A DNA stretch of 27,098 bases from JAQGMV01 sp035525455. GTDB taxonomy: Bacteria; Pseudomonadota; Gammaproteobacteria; Burkholderiales; SG8-41. Of the stretch, positions 1 to 8,733 are shown in pieces; the stretch's first letter is position 1, and each line of letters starts with the position of its first letter. The position numbers and the translations under genes were made by a program. The stretch spans positions 1 through 27,098 of the forward strand of contig DATLEF010000011.1 in the NCBI GenBank assembly GCA_035525455.1, read 5' to 3'. The notes under the pieces are model-generated. The model did no database searches and was not told the origin of the DNA. It saw only the letters and a program-made list of their open reading frames with translations.

Positions 1-1914
1 CCGCACACCCTGCCACGCAAGCGTCACCACGATCTCCAGTATGTGCGAGGCGAGATCGCTCAGATGATCGGAGAGCTTTTCCAGCGGCAGTACGCCGTTG
101 AGATCCTGCGCGAGCAGCCGCAGTGTCTGCACGTGCTTGAAATGTCGCAGCAGGTCCATTTGCTTCTCGACATCGCCTTCGGCCGCTGCGATTTCACTGC
201 GCAACACCGAGGTGAGCGCCGGCCAATCGGGCGCGTCGTTGCGCGTGCGCGTATCGAGCAGCTCGTCGAGCAGTATCGGATGCTGGGTCAGGTACTGCGC
301 CGCCCACGGGCTCGCGCTCATGAGCTCCGCCACGCGCGCGAGCGCCTCCGGGTATTGTTCGAGCAATGCAAGATACGACTCGCGGCGGCTGACACTTTCG
401 AGCAGCTGCAAAATACGGTCGAACGTGTCTTCGGCATTCGGACGTGCTGCGGCGGCCTGCACTGCGAGCGGAATGAGCCTTTCGAGCCGGGCCTGGCTCG
501 CGGCCGGCATTTGCCGATAGCGCAGACTCAGCCTGAGCGCATTCACACGCCGCTGGACTTCGTCGGCGCGCGTGTAACCGAGGCGCGTCAGTACTTGCTC
601 GAGTTGCTCGTCGCCCGCGCGGGTTGCGGCCTCGTTCCAAACGATCGCGAGATCGTCGCGGGGCTGCGGCGAAGCTTCGAAAATGCGGTTGAAGTGGCGG
701 CTCACGTTGCTGCGGTGCTGCTCGAGTGCTTCCTGAAGCGCTTCGTACTGCGCGTGGCCCATCGTCTCCGCAATGAGCTGGCGGTCTTCGGGTGAGCGCG
801 GCAGGGTGTGAGTCTGCTCATCGTCGAGATACTGCAGCCGGTGCTCGAGATTGCGCAGGAACACGTAGGCCGACGTGAGCTCCGCGATGGCGTCGTGGGC
901 GAGCAGCCGGCGCTCACCGATCAATGGCAGTACGGACAGCGTCGGCTGGCGCCGCAATGCGGCATCGCGTCCGCCGCGTATCAGCTGAAACAGCTGCACG
1001 ATGAATTCGATTTCGCGTATGCCGCCCGGACCGAGCTTGATGTTGTCGGCGATATCGCGGCGCGTGACTTCGCGGCGCACCTGCTCGTGCAGCTCGCGCA
1101 TCGACGCAAACGCGCTGAAATCGAAATGGCGGCGGAAAACGAAAGGCCGCACGAGCTCGAGCACTTCACCGCCCCGATCGCCAGTGAGCGGGCGTGCCTT
1201 TATCCACGCATAGCGCTCCCATTCGCGCCCTTGAGTAATGAAATAGTTCTCGAGCGCGTCGAAGCTCGCCACCAGCGGTCCGCTCTCGCCGTACGGCCGC
1301 AGCCGCAGATCGACGCGGAAAACGTAACCGTCTGCGGTTCTTTCGGAAAGCATGGCGGAAAGGCGGCGCGCCAGGCGCGTGAAGAACTCGTGGTTGCTGA
1401 GCGTGCGCGCGCCGTCGGTTGCACCGTCCTCGGGGTAGAGCAGGACGAGATCGACATCGGATGACACGTTGAGCTCTGCGCCGCCGAGCTTGCCCATGCC
1501 GACCACGTGCACGCGCTGGAGCGCACCGCTCGCTTCCCCCCGCGGTTCGCCATACTGGCGAGCAAGCTCGGCATGCAGGGCTGCTGAGGCGGTATCGATC
1601 GCCGCTTCGGCGAGCGCCGTGGTCGTGGCCACGACTTCCGCGAGATCGCCCCAACCCGCAAGGTCCCGCGCAATCAGGGTCAGCATGACCTCCTTGCGCA
1701 ACTCGCGGAGTGCTCGTGCTGCGTCCACGCCCTCGCCGTTGAAGGCGGCGAGCCTTGCGCGCATACGAGTTGCATCCCACGCTCGATTAAATTGCGTGCG
1801 CTGGGCGAGATCGGGCTGGGCTGCGAGCAGGCCGCGGACGTAGCGGCTGTAGCGCGAGGCGGTGACGAGCACTTTGTCGGCGGCTCGAGCCGCCGGCACG
1901 TTGTTCGGTTTCAT
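1..1914 (-). CDS. glnE: Bifunctional glutamine synthetase adenylyltransferase/adenylyl-removing enzyme, C-terminus cut off by the window
   Basis: GlnE adds and removes AMP on glutamine synthetase in the cytoplasm, in response to PII, and so tunes ammonium assimilation. Reading the minus strand from the ATG at 1914 gives 638 codons without a stop, in frame to base 1, so about the last third of a usual 900-plus residue GlnE lies outside the window. The N-terminal nucleotidyltransferase (adenylyl-removing) domain is visible: a region like VVGMGKLGGAELNVSSDVD with acidic pair D153 and D155, then the LRPYGESGPLV and GPGGIREIEFIVQ segments typical of the family. Its start lies 78 bases from the divergent yhdP start, so the two genes share a short control region. 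Product assignment is secure; the missing C-terminal adenylylation domain cannot be judged. Confidence 0.93.
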   Translation of the reverse strand, partial: MKPNNVPAARAADKVLVTASRYSRYVRGLLAAQPDLAQRTQFNRAWDATRMRARLAAFNGEGVDAARALRELRKEVMLTLIARDLAGWGDLAEVVATTTALAEAAIDTASAALHAELARQYGEPRGEASGALQRVHVVGMGKLGGAELNVSSDVDLVLLYPEDGATDGARTLSNHEFFTRLARRLSAMLSERTADGYVFRVDLRLRPYGESGPLVASFDALENYFITQGREWERYAWIKARPLTGDRGGEVLELVRPFVFRRHFDFSAFASMRELHEQVRREVTRRDIADNIKLGPGGIREIEFIVQLFQLIRGGRDAALRRQPTLSVLPLIGERRLLAHDAIAELTSAYVFLRNLEHRLQYLDDEQTHTLPRSPEDRQLIAETMGHAQYEALQEALEQHRSNVSRHFNRIFEASPQPRDDLAIVWNEAATRAGDEQLEQVLTRLGYTRADEVQRRVNALRLSLRYRQMPAASQARLERLIPLAVQAAAARPNAEDTFDRILQLLESVSRRESYLALLEQYPEALARVAELMSASPWAAQYLTQHPILLDELLDTRTRNDAPDWPALTSVLRSEIAAAEGDVEKQMDLLRHFKHVQTLRLLAQDLNGVLPLEKLSDHLSDLASHILEIVVTLAWQGVR

Positions 1915-1992
1915 GCAGTGGCCGGATTACTGAGGGTACAATACTAACCCGTTGTTCGACTATCGCATTTCTGGGTTTATCAGGCAAAAAAG
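1915..1992. promoter_or_regulatory. Divergent glnE/yhdP control region
   Basis: The 78 bases separating two divergent starts must hold at least one promoter. TACAAT at 1937-1942 could be a -10 element for yhdP, but no convincing -35 lies at the right distance. The motif GGGT...ACCC around 1934-1950 forms a small dyad over it. An A-rich tract with AAAAAAGG (about 1985-1993) sits directly at the GTG start of yhdP. No experimental-grade promoter call can be made. Confidence 0.3.
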
Positions 1993-4900
1993 GTGTCTTT
2001 CACCGCAGCCTTGCGCTGGGTAAGAACGAGCTCGATCTGGACCTCGCGCGCGCTCGCGTGGACGGTGGTGGGTGTCGCGCTCACGTGCGCGTTCGTCGTG
2101 CTGGGCTTGCGCTACTGGCTGCTGCCTAACATCCAGAACTATCGCGAGGATATTGCAGCGGCCGTGAGCCGCGCCGCGAAAGTGCGCATCACGATCGGCA
2201 AGATCGCCGGCGACTGGGACGGCATGCGGCCCCGCCTCGTGGTCGAAGACCTCACCATCTTCGACAAGGCCGGGCGCCGTGCGCTCAAGCTCGAGCGCGT
2301 CGAAAGCACCCTCGCGTGGCGCTCGCTGGCTGCTTTCAATCTGCATTTCCATTCGCTCGACATTCATCGCCCCGTGCTGGTGGTGCGCCGCGATCCAACC
2401 GGCGTTCTTTCGGTCGCGGGTATCGAGCTCGAAATGAAGGACGACAAGCACGCCGGTTTCACCGAGTGGTTGCTGGAGCAGCCTGACGTCGAAGTGCACG
2501 ACGCCATCGTGTCGTGGACCGACGAGCTGCGTCAGGCGCCCCCGCTGGAGCTCGCGGGCGTCGGAGTGCAAATGGTGAATCACGGCAACCGTCACCGTTT
2601 CGGTCTGCGCGCGCGACCACCCCCCGAGCTCGCCGGACCGCTCGATGTACGCGGTGACGTGCGCGGCACTGGAGCCGAGGTCGTTGCCAACTGGAACGGC
2701 AAGCTTTATCTGCAGGTCGAATCGCCGGATGTGGCCGCGTGGAATGCCTGGGTCAATATTCCGGTCGAAATTTCACGCGGTAAGGGCGCAGTGCGGACGT
2801 GGCTCACCTTTACCAACCATCGGCTCGCCGAGATCATCGCCGACGTAAAGCTCGCTGGCGTGCGCACGCGGCTGCGCGAAGGTCTGCCGGAGCTCGATCT
2901 CGAAACGGTTTCGGGACGCTTTGCGTGGAAACATATTCCCTCCGGTTTCGAGTTTTCGACGCATCAGGTCGCGTTGTCCGCCGGCGGAGTCGTTTTGCCG
3001 AGCGCCGAATTTCTGGTGCGCGTGAGCGAGGACAAGCAGCACGTGCAGCACGGCGAGCTGAATGCAAATGCGCTCGAGCTCGGACCGCTTGCGAGCCTCG
3101 GTGACCGCCTGCCGATAGAGGAAGGGCTGCGTGCGGATTTGCTCGGCTACTCGCCCCGCGGCAGCGTTCACGATCTCGTCGTCAAATGGAAAGGCAAGTG
3201 GCCGGCTCCGGAGCAGTACAGCGCGCGCGGCCGCTTCAATAATTTCGCTTTCAACCGCTGGGGGAAGCTCCCGGGCGTATCCGGTTTGAGCGGCAGCATC
3301 GACGGCACCGAGAAAGGCGGCACTCTCGAATTGAAGGGGCAGGCCGCGAGACTGGACTTGCCTGATGTCTTCAGCGCTCCGCTCACATTGGACACGCTGA
3401 CTGCGAATCTCGCGTGGACCCGCAGCGCAGAACGCGTCGAGCTGCGTTTCAGCAACGTCTCATTCGCCAATGCCGACGGTGCGGGTACGGCCTTTGGAAG
3501 CTACCGCAGTCCGCCGCAGGGACGCGGCGAGATCGACCTCACGGGCAGTCTTTCGCGCGTGGACGCGCGCAGCGTCCCCCGCTATATGCCGGTGAACCAT
3601 CTGCGCAAGGTCCGGCCATGGCTCGAGCGCGCGATCATTGCCGGCGCGTCCAACGATGTGCGCTTCAGAATCAAAGGCCGGCTCGAAGATTTTCCTTTCC
3701 CCCAGGACCGACGCGGCATCTTTCACATCACCGCGAAAATCTTCGGCGGCACGCTTGATTACGCGGATCGCTGGCCGCGCATCGAAAACATCGAAGGCGA
3801 TCTACAGTTTCGCGGCACTCGCATGGATTTCAATGCGCGCCAGGGCGCGGTGCTCGGCGTGAAGCTCGGTCCGGTGCAGGGCGGAATCGCCGACATGACC
3901 GTGCATCCGGAGGTGCTCGAAATCAAGGGCGAAGCAGAAGGGAGCACCGCCGACTTCCTCACTTTCGTCGCCAAAAGTCCCGTCAGCGGCATGATCGATC
4001 ACTTCACCGACGGCATGCAGGCGCAAGGCGCCGGTAAGCTCGCGTTGCGGCTCACGCTGCCTCTCGGGCAGGAATCCGGCAACAAAGTGGCCGGCACGTA
4101 CGCCTTCAACCAGAACCATTTCGTATTCGAGCGCGATGTACCGCCGCTCGAACAGGCAGGCGGACGTATCGAATTCACCGAAAATTCGGTGCGCGTTCCT
4201 GGCGTAAGCGGCATCTTTTTGGGCGGACCTGTCGCAGGCACTGCAGCGAGCCAGCGCGATGGTCCGATGCGCGTGACGATGCAGGGACGCGTCAACGCGG
4301 ACAACGTGCGGAAAGCCGGCGGACCGACGTGGATGCAGCAAATGCGCGGGGCGACTGACTGGCGAGGCGTGTTGACACTGCGCAAGAAGGTCCCCGAAAT
4401 CGTGCTCGAATCGAATCTGCAGGGCATCAGCTCGAGCCTCCCTGCGCCTTTCGCGAAGGCCGCCACGGACACCGTCCCGCTGCGCATCGAGCGGCGTTTT
4501 GCCGGGGCACAGCAGGACCGCGTCTCGATCTCCTATGGCGAGATCGTCAAAGCCGAGCTCGTCAGACGCCACGACGGCAAGCAGACGATCATCGAGCGGG
4601 CCGCCGTGCGGCTCGGCGGTGGCGAGGCGGGCGAGCCGACCCGGAATGGGGTCTGGATCGCCGGCGCGCTCAAGACGTTCGATTTCGACGACTGGCTCGC
4701 TTTCAGCCGCGGCGAGGAAGGCGATACGAGCTATACGCTGGCGGGGGCGGACGTGAAATTCGGCGAAGTCGGTTTCTTCGGCCGGCGCTTCAATGACATT
4801 TCGGTGAACGCCTGGACTGAAAAAGCGGTCACGCAGTTCACGCTGGCCGGCCGTGAAATCGAAGGCGGCGTGATGTGGCGTGGCGAAGGGAAAGGGCGCC

Positions 4901-5829
4901 TCACTGCGCGGCTGCGCAGGCTCACGCTGCCGACCGCCGAAGGCAAGCCGAGCACGGCGATCACGAAGCCGCCTTCCGGCAAGGCGCTCGAGCTTCCGGC
5001 GCTCGATGTGGTCGTCGAGCAATTTCAGTACGGCATCAAGCAGCTGGGCAAGCTCGAGTTGAACGCCGTACACCAGGAGCGCGACTGGCGCATCGAAAAA
5101 CTCAGGATTTCGAGCCCCGACAACGTGCTTACTGCGGATGGGCTGTGGCAGGGCTGGCTCACACAGCCGCGCACGCAGCTCAACTTGCGCATCGACGTCA
5201 CCGACATCGGCAGGGCACTCGCGCGCTGGGCGCTGCCGAGTGGGATACGCCGCGGCACCGCAAAAATCGAAGGAAATCTGTCGTGGGCCGGCAGTCCCCA
5301 CGATTTCGATTACCCGACGCTCAGCGGCAATCTCGTGTTCGACGCCGCCAACGGCCAGTTCGTCAAGCTCGAGCCCGGCATGGCGAAACTGCTCGGCATT
5401 CTTTCGCTGCAGGCGCTGCCGCGCCGAATCACGCTCGATTTCCGGGATGTCTTCAGCGAAGGCTTTGCCTTCGACGGCATACTGGGCCCGGTCAAAATCG
5501 ATCGCGGTATCGCGCACACGGACAACTTTCGCATCGCCGGCCCTTCGGCGCGCGTCATCATGACCGGCGACGTCGATCTTGCGCGCGAGACGCAGAAGCT
5601 GCGGGTTCGCGTCACGCCGCATCTTTCGGAAAGCGTTTCGATCGCGGGCGCGCTCATCGGCGGGCCGATCGCCGGCGTTGCCGCATTTCTCGCGCAGAAG
5701 ATCCTCAAGGACCCGATCGAGCAGCTCGTCTCCTTCGAATACAACGTGACCGGCAACTGGTCGGATCCGCACGTCGCCAAAGTGGAGCGGACCGCCGCCC
5801 ATCAAACTACGGGTGATAGTGGACCGTGA
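1993..5829 (+). CDS. yhdP: YhdP family AsmA-like envelope protein (DUF3971)
   Basis: This 1278-residue protein belongs to the AsmA-like YhdP/TIGR02099 family. YhdP in enterobacteria is anchored in the inner membrane and bridges the periplasm to supply phospholipid to the outer membrane. One N-terminal membrane segment is visible at about residues 20-42 (AWTVVGVALTCAFVVLGL). It is followed by a very long, beta-rich periplasmic part with repeated AsmA-like patterns such as 'LDLPDVF', 'FDFDDWLAF' and the C-terminal 'GNLVFDAANGQFVKLEPG', characteristic of the family. Length matches the usual 1250-1300. The start is GTG at 1993, with an A-rich/AAGG stretch just before it. The stop overlaps the next ATG (TGATG), implying translational coupling with the small secreted protein downstream. 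The glnE–yhdP–nitrilase–tldD order is common in betaproteobacteria. Confidence 0.9.
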   Translation: MSFTAALRWVRTSSIWTSRALAWTVVGVALTCAFVVLGLRYWLLPNIQNYREDIAAAVSRAAKVRITIGKIAGDWDGMRPRLVVEDLTIFDKAGRRALKLERVESTLAWRSLAAFNLHFHSLDIHRPVLVVRRDPTGVLSVAGIELEMKDDKHAGFTEWLLEQPDVEVHDAIVSWTDELRQAPPLELAGVGVQMVNHGNRHRFGLRARPPPELAGPLDVRGDVRGTGAEVVANWNGKLYLQVESPDVAAWNAWVNIPVEISRGKGAVRTWLTFTNHRLAEIIADVKLAGVRTRLREGLPELDLETVSGRFAWKHIPSGFEFSTHQVALSAGGVVLPSAEFLVRVSEDKQHVQHGELNANALELGPLASLGDRLPIEEGLRADLLGYSPRGSVHDLVVKWKGKWPAPEQYSARGRFNNFAFNRWGKLPGVSGLSGSIDGTEKGGTLELKGQAARLDLPDVFSAPLTLDTLTANLAWTRSAERVELRFSNVSFANADGAGTAFGSYRSPPQGRGEIDLTGSLSRVDARSVPRYMPVNHLRKVRPWLERAIIAGASNDVRFRIKGRLEDFPFPQDRRGIFHITAKIFGGTLDYADRWPRIENIEGDLQFRGTRMDFNARQGAVLGVKLGPVQGGIADMTVHPEVLEIKGEAEGSTADFLTFVAKSPVSGMIDHFTDGMQAQGAGKLALRLTLPLGQESGNKVAGTYAFNQNHFVFERDVPPLEQAGGRIEFTENSVRVPGVSGIFLGGPVAGTAASQRDGPMRVTMQGRVNADNVRKAGGPTWMQQMRGATDWRGVLTLRKKVPEIVLESNLQGISSSLPAPFAKAATDTVPLRIERRFAGAQQDRVSISYGEIVKAELVRRHDGKQTIIERAAVRLGGGEAGEPTRNGVWIAGALKTFDFDDWLAFSRGEEGDTSYTLAGADVKFGEVGFFGRRFNDISVNAWTEKAVTQFTLAGREIEGGVMWRGEGKGRLTARLRRLTLPTAEGKPSTAITKPPSGKALELPALDVVVEQFQYGIKQLGKLELNAVHQERDWRIEKLRISSPDNVLTADGLWQGWLTQPRTQLNLRIDVTDIGRALARWALPSGIRRGTAKIEGNLSWAGSPHDFDYPTLSGNLVFDAANGQFVKLEPGMAKLLGILSLQALPRRITLDFRDVFSEGFAFDGILGPVKIDRGIAHTDNFRIAGPSARVIMTGDVDLARETQKLRVRVTPHLSESVSIAGALIGGPIAGVAAFLAQKILKDPIEQLVSFEYNVTGNWSDPHVAKVERTAAHQTTGDSGP

Positions 5830-6155
5830 TGCTAAGATTGATCTTAGTCGGCGTGTATGCCGCAGCTGCCGTTCAAGCGCCTGCGCAAACGATCGAGGTC
5901 GCGCCGGAGCTTTGGGACCGGCCGCGCACGGGCAGCACGCTGCTGGCGCAGGACAGTGTAAAAGGCGCTGTGCGGGCGGCGCTTGCCAAACCGGAGGCAC
6001 AGATCGTGATCCATCACAGTGCAGGCCAGGAGCCGCTGGTGCAGGCGGAAGAGCTCCGCTCGTGGCTCGGCGCGCTGGCGATCGATACGCGGCGTATCGC
6101 GCTGCGCAGTGACCTCGAGCCCGGGGCGGCGCTCAAGATAGAAATACTTCCATGA
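5829..6155 (+). CDS. Small secreted protein of unknown function between yhdP and the nitrilase
   Basis: This 108-residue protein begins at the ATG overlapping the yhdP stop (a GTG one codon upstream is also possible). It ends by overlapping the next ATG as ATGA, so all three genes are probably translated as one coupled unit. Residues 1-20 (MLRLILVGVYAAAAVQAPAQ) look like a signal peptide cleaved after AQ or QA. The mature part carries a segment IVIHHSAGQEPLVQAEELRSWL followed by a basic/hydrophobic end. That pattern of a strand ending in His-His, then a helix, then 'RIAL' recalls the peptidoglycan-binding OmpA-C/SPOR-like alpha/beta folds, but no diagnostic motif is present. I do not recognise the family. 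Its position suggests an envelope role alongside YhdP. Confidence 0.75.
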   Translation: MLRLILVGVYAAAAVQAPAQTIEVAPELWDRPRTGSTLLAQDSVKGAVRAALAKPEAQIVIHHSAGQEPLVQAEELRSWLGALAIDTRRIALRSDLEPGAALKIEILP

Positions 6156-7024
6156 GCAGTCGTCTGCACACCACCGCACGCGATTTCACGTTCGTCCGGC
6201 GCGAGCCCGAGCCGCAGCCGGGGAGCGTGCGCATCGCTGCCGTGCAGATGGCGTCAGGCCCGAAGGTCGAAGGTAATCTCAGGGAAGCCGCCCGCCTGAT
6301 AGAGCTCGCAGTCGAGCAGGGCGCGAAGCTCGTCGCGCTTCCCGAGTACTTCCCGATCCTGGGGCTGAACGAGCGCGACAAAGTGAAAGTGCGCGAAGAA
6401 GAGGGACGTGGCCCGATTCAGGAATTCCTTTCGGCCACGGCGCGCCGCCACGGTGTATGGATCGTCGGCGGCTCGGTACCGCTTGTTGCCTCGGTGCCGG
6501 ACAAAGTACGCAACAGCTGCCTCGTGTACGACGATACCGGCAAGCGCGTCGCGCGCTACGACAAAATTCATCTCTTCGGCTTCGAGATGGGCAAGGAGAG
6601 CTATTCCGAGCCGCGAACGATCGAGCCCGGCAAGGACGTCGTGGTCCTGGATTCGCCGTTTGGACGACTGGGCCTCTCGATCTGTTACGACCTGCGATTT
6701 CCCGAGCTCTACCGGGCAATGAAAGACGTCGACCTGATATTGGCGCCTTCCGCGTTTACCGAAACGACCGGCAAGGCGCATTGGGAGACGCTGATTCGTG
6801 CGCGTGCCATAGAAAATCTGGCTTACGTGCTGGCGCCGGCTCAAGGCGGTTATCATGTAAACGGCCGCGAGACCCATGGCGACACGATGCTGGTCGATCC
6901 CTGGGGCGTCGTTCTCGACCGTCTGCCGCGCGGCTCAGGGGTCGTCATCGGCAACATCAATCACGGGCACACGCAAAAGCTGCGGCAAAGCCTCCCTGCA
7001 TTGAGCCATCGCACGCTGAGTTGA
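6152..7024 (+). CDS. Carbon-nitrogen hydrolase, Nit1/Nit2-like (probable deaminated-glutathione amidase)
   Basis: This 290-residue protein is a member of the nitrilase superfamily. The Glu-Lys-Cys catalytic triad is visible: E65 in ALPEYF, K138 in RYDKIHLF and C178 in SICYDLRFPELYR. The flanking sequence is typical of the Nit1/NitFhit branch, whose enzymes hydrolyse deaminated glutathione to 2-oxoglutarate and cysteinylglycine as metabolite repair in the cytoplasm. The ATG start overlaps the upstream stop (ATGA). It gives about 25 residues before the usual first strand (RIAAVQMAS), so a GTG at 6227 is an alternative start, but coupling favours 6152. The exact substrate is inferred from family resemblance only; omega-amidase activity is the main alternative. 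Confidence 0.9.
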   Translation: MSSRLHTTARDFTFVRREPEPQPGSVRIAAVQMASGPKVEGNLREAARLIELAVEQGAKLVALPEYFPILGLNERDKVKVREEEGRGPIQEFLSATARRHGVWIVGGSVPLVASVPDKVRNSCLVYDDTGKRVARYDKIHLFGFEMGKESYSEPRTIEPGKDVVVLDSPFGRLGLSICYDLRFPELYRAMKDVDLILAPSAFTETTGKAHWETLIRARAIENLAYVLAPAQGGYHVNGRETHGDTMLVDPWGVVLDRLPRGSGVVIGNINHGHTQKLRQSLPALSHRTLS

Positions 7025-7105
7025 TGGCAGGCTACTCGCGCTGCACCTCGCGCGTATCCACGCCATTCCGACGCATCCTTGTTTTTTTATGAGTGAGCTC
7101 CGACC

Positions 7106-8587
7106 GTGACTTTTCAGACGCAGACGCAGGACCTGGCAGGAATCCAGACGCTGGACATCCCTTTCACCAAAGCGCAGGAAATTCTGCTCGCACCGTATTC
7201 GCTGGACGACCAGCGTCTGCAAACGGTCTTCGGCGAGATCATGTCGCACCGGGTCGATTACGCGGACCTGTATTTCCAGTACAGCCGCAACGAATCGTGG
7301 AGCCTCGAAGAAGGCATCGTCAAATCGGGCAGCTTCAACATCGACCAGGGAGTCGGCGTGCGTGCGGTGAGCGGAGAGAAGACCGCCTTCGCGTATTCCG
7401 ACGACATCAGCCTGGACGCGCTGAAGTCCGCGGCCGAAGCGACGCGTGCGATTGCGCGTGCCGGACAAACGGCCGGCGTGCAGGTCATAAAACGCGGCCC
7501 GGGCCGCAATCTCTACAAAGCGCAGGATCCGCTGGCAAGCCTCGACGATCCGACGAAGGTGGCGCTGCTCGAGCGCCTGGAACGTTACGCGCGCTCACTC
7601 GACACTCGCGTGACGCAAGTCATGGCCTGGCTCGCGGGCGACTACGAAGTCGTGCTCGTCGCGCGCTCCGACGGCGTTCTTGCTGCCGATGTGCGGCCGC
7701 TCGTCCGATTATCGGTGCAGGTGATCGTGGAGCACGACGGTCGGCGCGAGCAGGGAAGCTCGGGTGGCGGGGGGCGCGTCGATTATGGGTACTTCACGGA
7801 CGCGCTCCTGCAGGACTACGCGCAGAAAGCGGTGCATCAGGCGCTCGTGAATCTCGATGCGCGTCCCGCGCCTGCGGGACCGATGACGGTGGTCCTCGGC
7901 CCGGGATGGCCCGGTGTGCTGCTGCATGAAGCGATCGGACACGGCCTCGAAGGCGATTTCAATCGCAAAGGCACTTCGGCTTTCAGCGGACGCATCGGCG
8001 AGCGCGTCGCCGCTCCCGGTGTGACGGTGGTCGATGACGGTACGCTGCCGCTGCGGCGCGGCTCGCTCAACATCGACGACGAAGGCAATGCCACGCAGCG
8101 CAACGTGCTCATAGAAAACGGCGTGCTGCGCGGCTATCTGCAGGACAGTCTGAACGCGCGGCTGATGGGCATGCCGCCCACCGGCAACGGTCGACGCGAA
8201 TCGTACGCCCACATTCCTATGCCGCGCATGACGAATACGTACATGCTCGCGGGCGACAAGGATCCGCAGGAGATCATCAGTTCGGTGAAGAATGGTCTTT
8301 ACGCGGTCAACTTCGGCGGCGGGCAGGTCGATATCACCAATGGCAAGTTCGTGTTCTCGGCATCGGAGGCGTACATGATCGAGAACGGTAAGGTGACCTA
8401 TCCGGTGAAAGGCGCGACCCTGATCGGCAACGGTCCCGATGCGCTGACGCGCGTTGCGATGATCGGGAACGACATGGCGCTCGATACCGGCGTGGGCACG
8501 TGCGGCAAGGAAGGTCAGAGCGTGCCAGTAGGTGTTGGGCAGCCGACGTTGCGCATCGACGCGCTGACCGTTGGCGGCACAGTCTGA
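7106..8587 (+). CDS. tldD: Metalloprotease TldD
   Basis: TldD pairs with TldE/PmbA to form a heterodimeric zinc protease that degrades unfolded peptides and matures some modified peptides, including microcin B17 and CcdA turnover in E. coli. The 493-residue length is normal. The metal site HEAIGH is at residues 274-279 (H274, H279), followed by GLEGDFNRKGTSAFSG. The C-terminal TCGKEGQSVPVG segment supplies the conserved Cys at 466. Thus the active partner, not TldE, is encoded here; no tldE is in the window. The GTG at 7106 is the first start after an in-frame TGA at 7094, and no other start lies within the next 40 codons. The 81-base gap before it contains a run of seven T at about 7082-7088 but no clear hairpin. 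Confidence 0.95.
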   Translation: MTFQTQTQDLAGIQTLDIPFTKAQEILLAPYSLDDQRLQTVFGEIMSHRVDYADLYFQYSRNESWSLEEGIVKSGSFNIDQGVGVRAVSGEKTAFAYSDDISLDALKSAAEATRAIARAGQTAGVQVIKRGPGRNLYKAQDPLASLDDPTKVALLERLERYARSLDTRVTQVMAWLAGDYEVVLVARSDGVLAADVRPLVRLSVQVIVEHDGRREQGSSGGGGRVDYGYFTDALLQDYAQKAVHQALVNLDARPAPAGPMTVVLGPGWPGVLLHEAIGHGLEGDFNRKGTSAFSGRIGERVAAPGVTVVDDGTLPLRRGSLNIDDEGNATQRNVLIENGVLRGYLQDSLNARLMGMPPTGNGRRESYAHIPMPRMTNTYMLAGDKDPQEIISSVKNGLYAVNFGGGQVDITNGKFVFSASEAYMIENGKVTYPVKGATLIGNGPDALTRVAMIGNDMALDTGVGTCGKEGQSVPVGVGQPTLRIDALTVGGTV

Positions 8588-8699
8588 TCGCGAGCGCATT
8601 TCGCATTCTGGTTCGAGGAATACGGACGGTATGCGGCCGGCGTCGCGTATGTGACGCTCCGCTCTTTCCAGGCAGCGTCGGCCCCCTGATGCTCTGGTG

Positions 8700-8705
8700 T
8701 ATAAT
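8700..8705 (+). promoter_or_regulatory. -10 box (TATAAT) upstream of the DAHP synthase gene
   Basis: A perfect TATAAT lies 28 bases before the ATG at 8734, in the 146-base gap after tldD. No -35 element resembling TTGACA is at 16-18 bases, so an activator or a weak -35 would be needed. A 6-base inverted repeat GACGCT...AGCGTC (about 8653-8679) lies just upstream and could be an operator. I found no aromatic-residue leader peptide that would suggest attenuation. Confidence 0.5.
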
Positions 8706-8733
8706 GCATTGATTTCAATGGCTTGGAAGCAGC

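Noticed and set aside
43..1464. Plus-strand open frames opposite glnE
   Set aside because: The minus strand reads GlnE continuously from 1914 to the window edge with family motifs; the plus-strand frames are shadows.
3802..6000. A 732-codon open frame on the minus strand
   Set aside because: It lies antisense to yhdP, is an Arg/Ala/Glu-rich shadow typical of high-GC DNA, and has no recognisable domain. YhdP is clearly the real gene.
7089..7109. Six-codon frame MSELRP whose stop overlaps the tldD start
   Set aside because: There is no Shine-Dalgarno before it, only a T run, so the overlap is probably chance, unlike the one at 16899.
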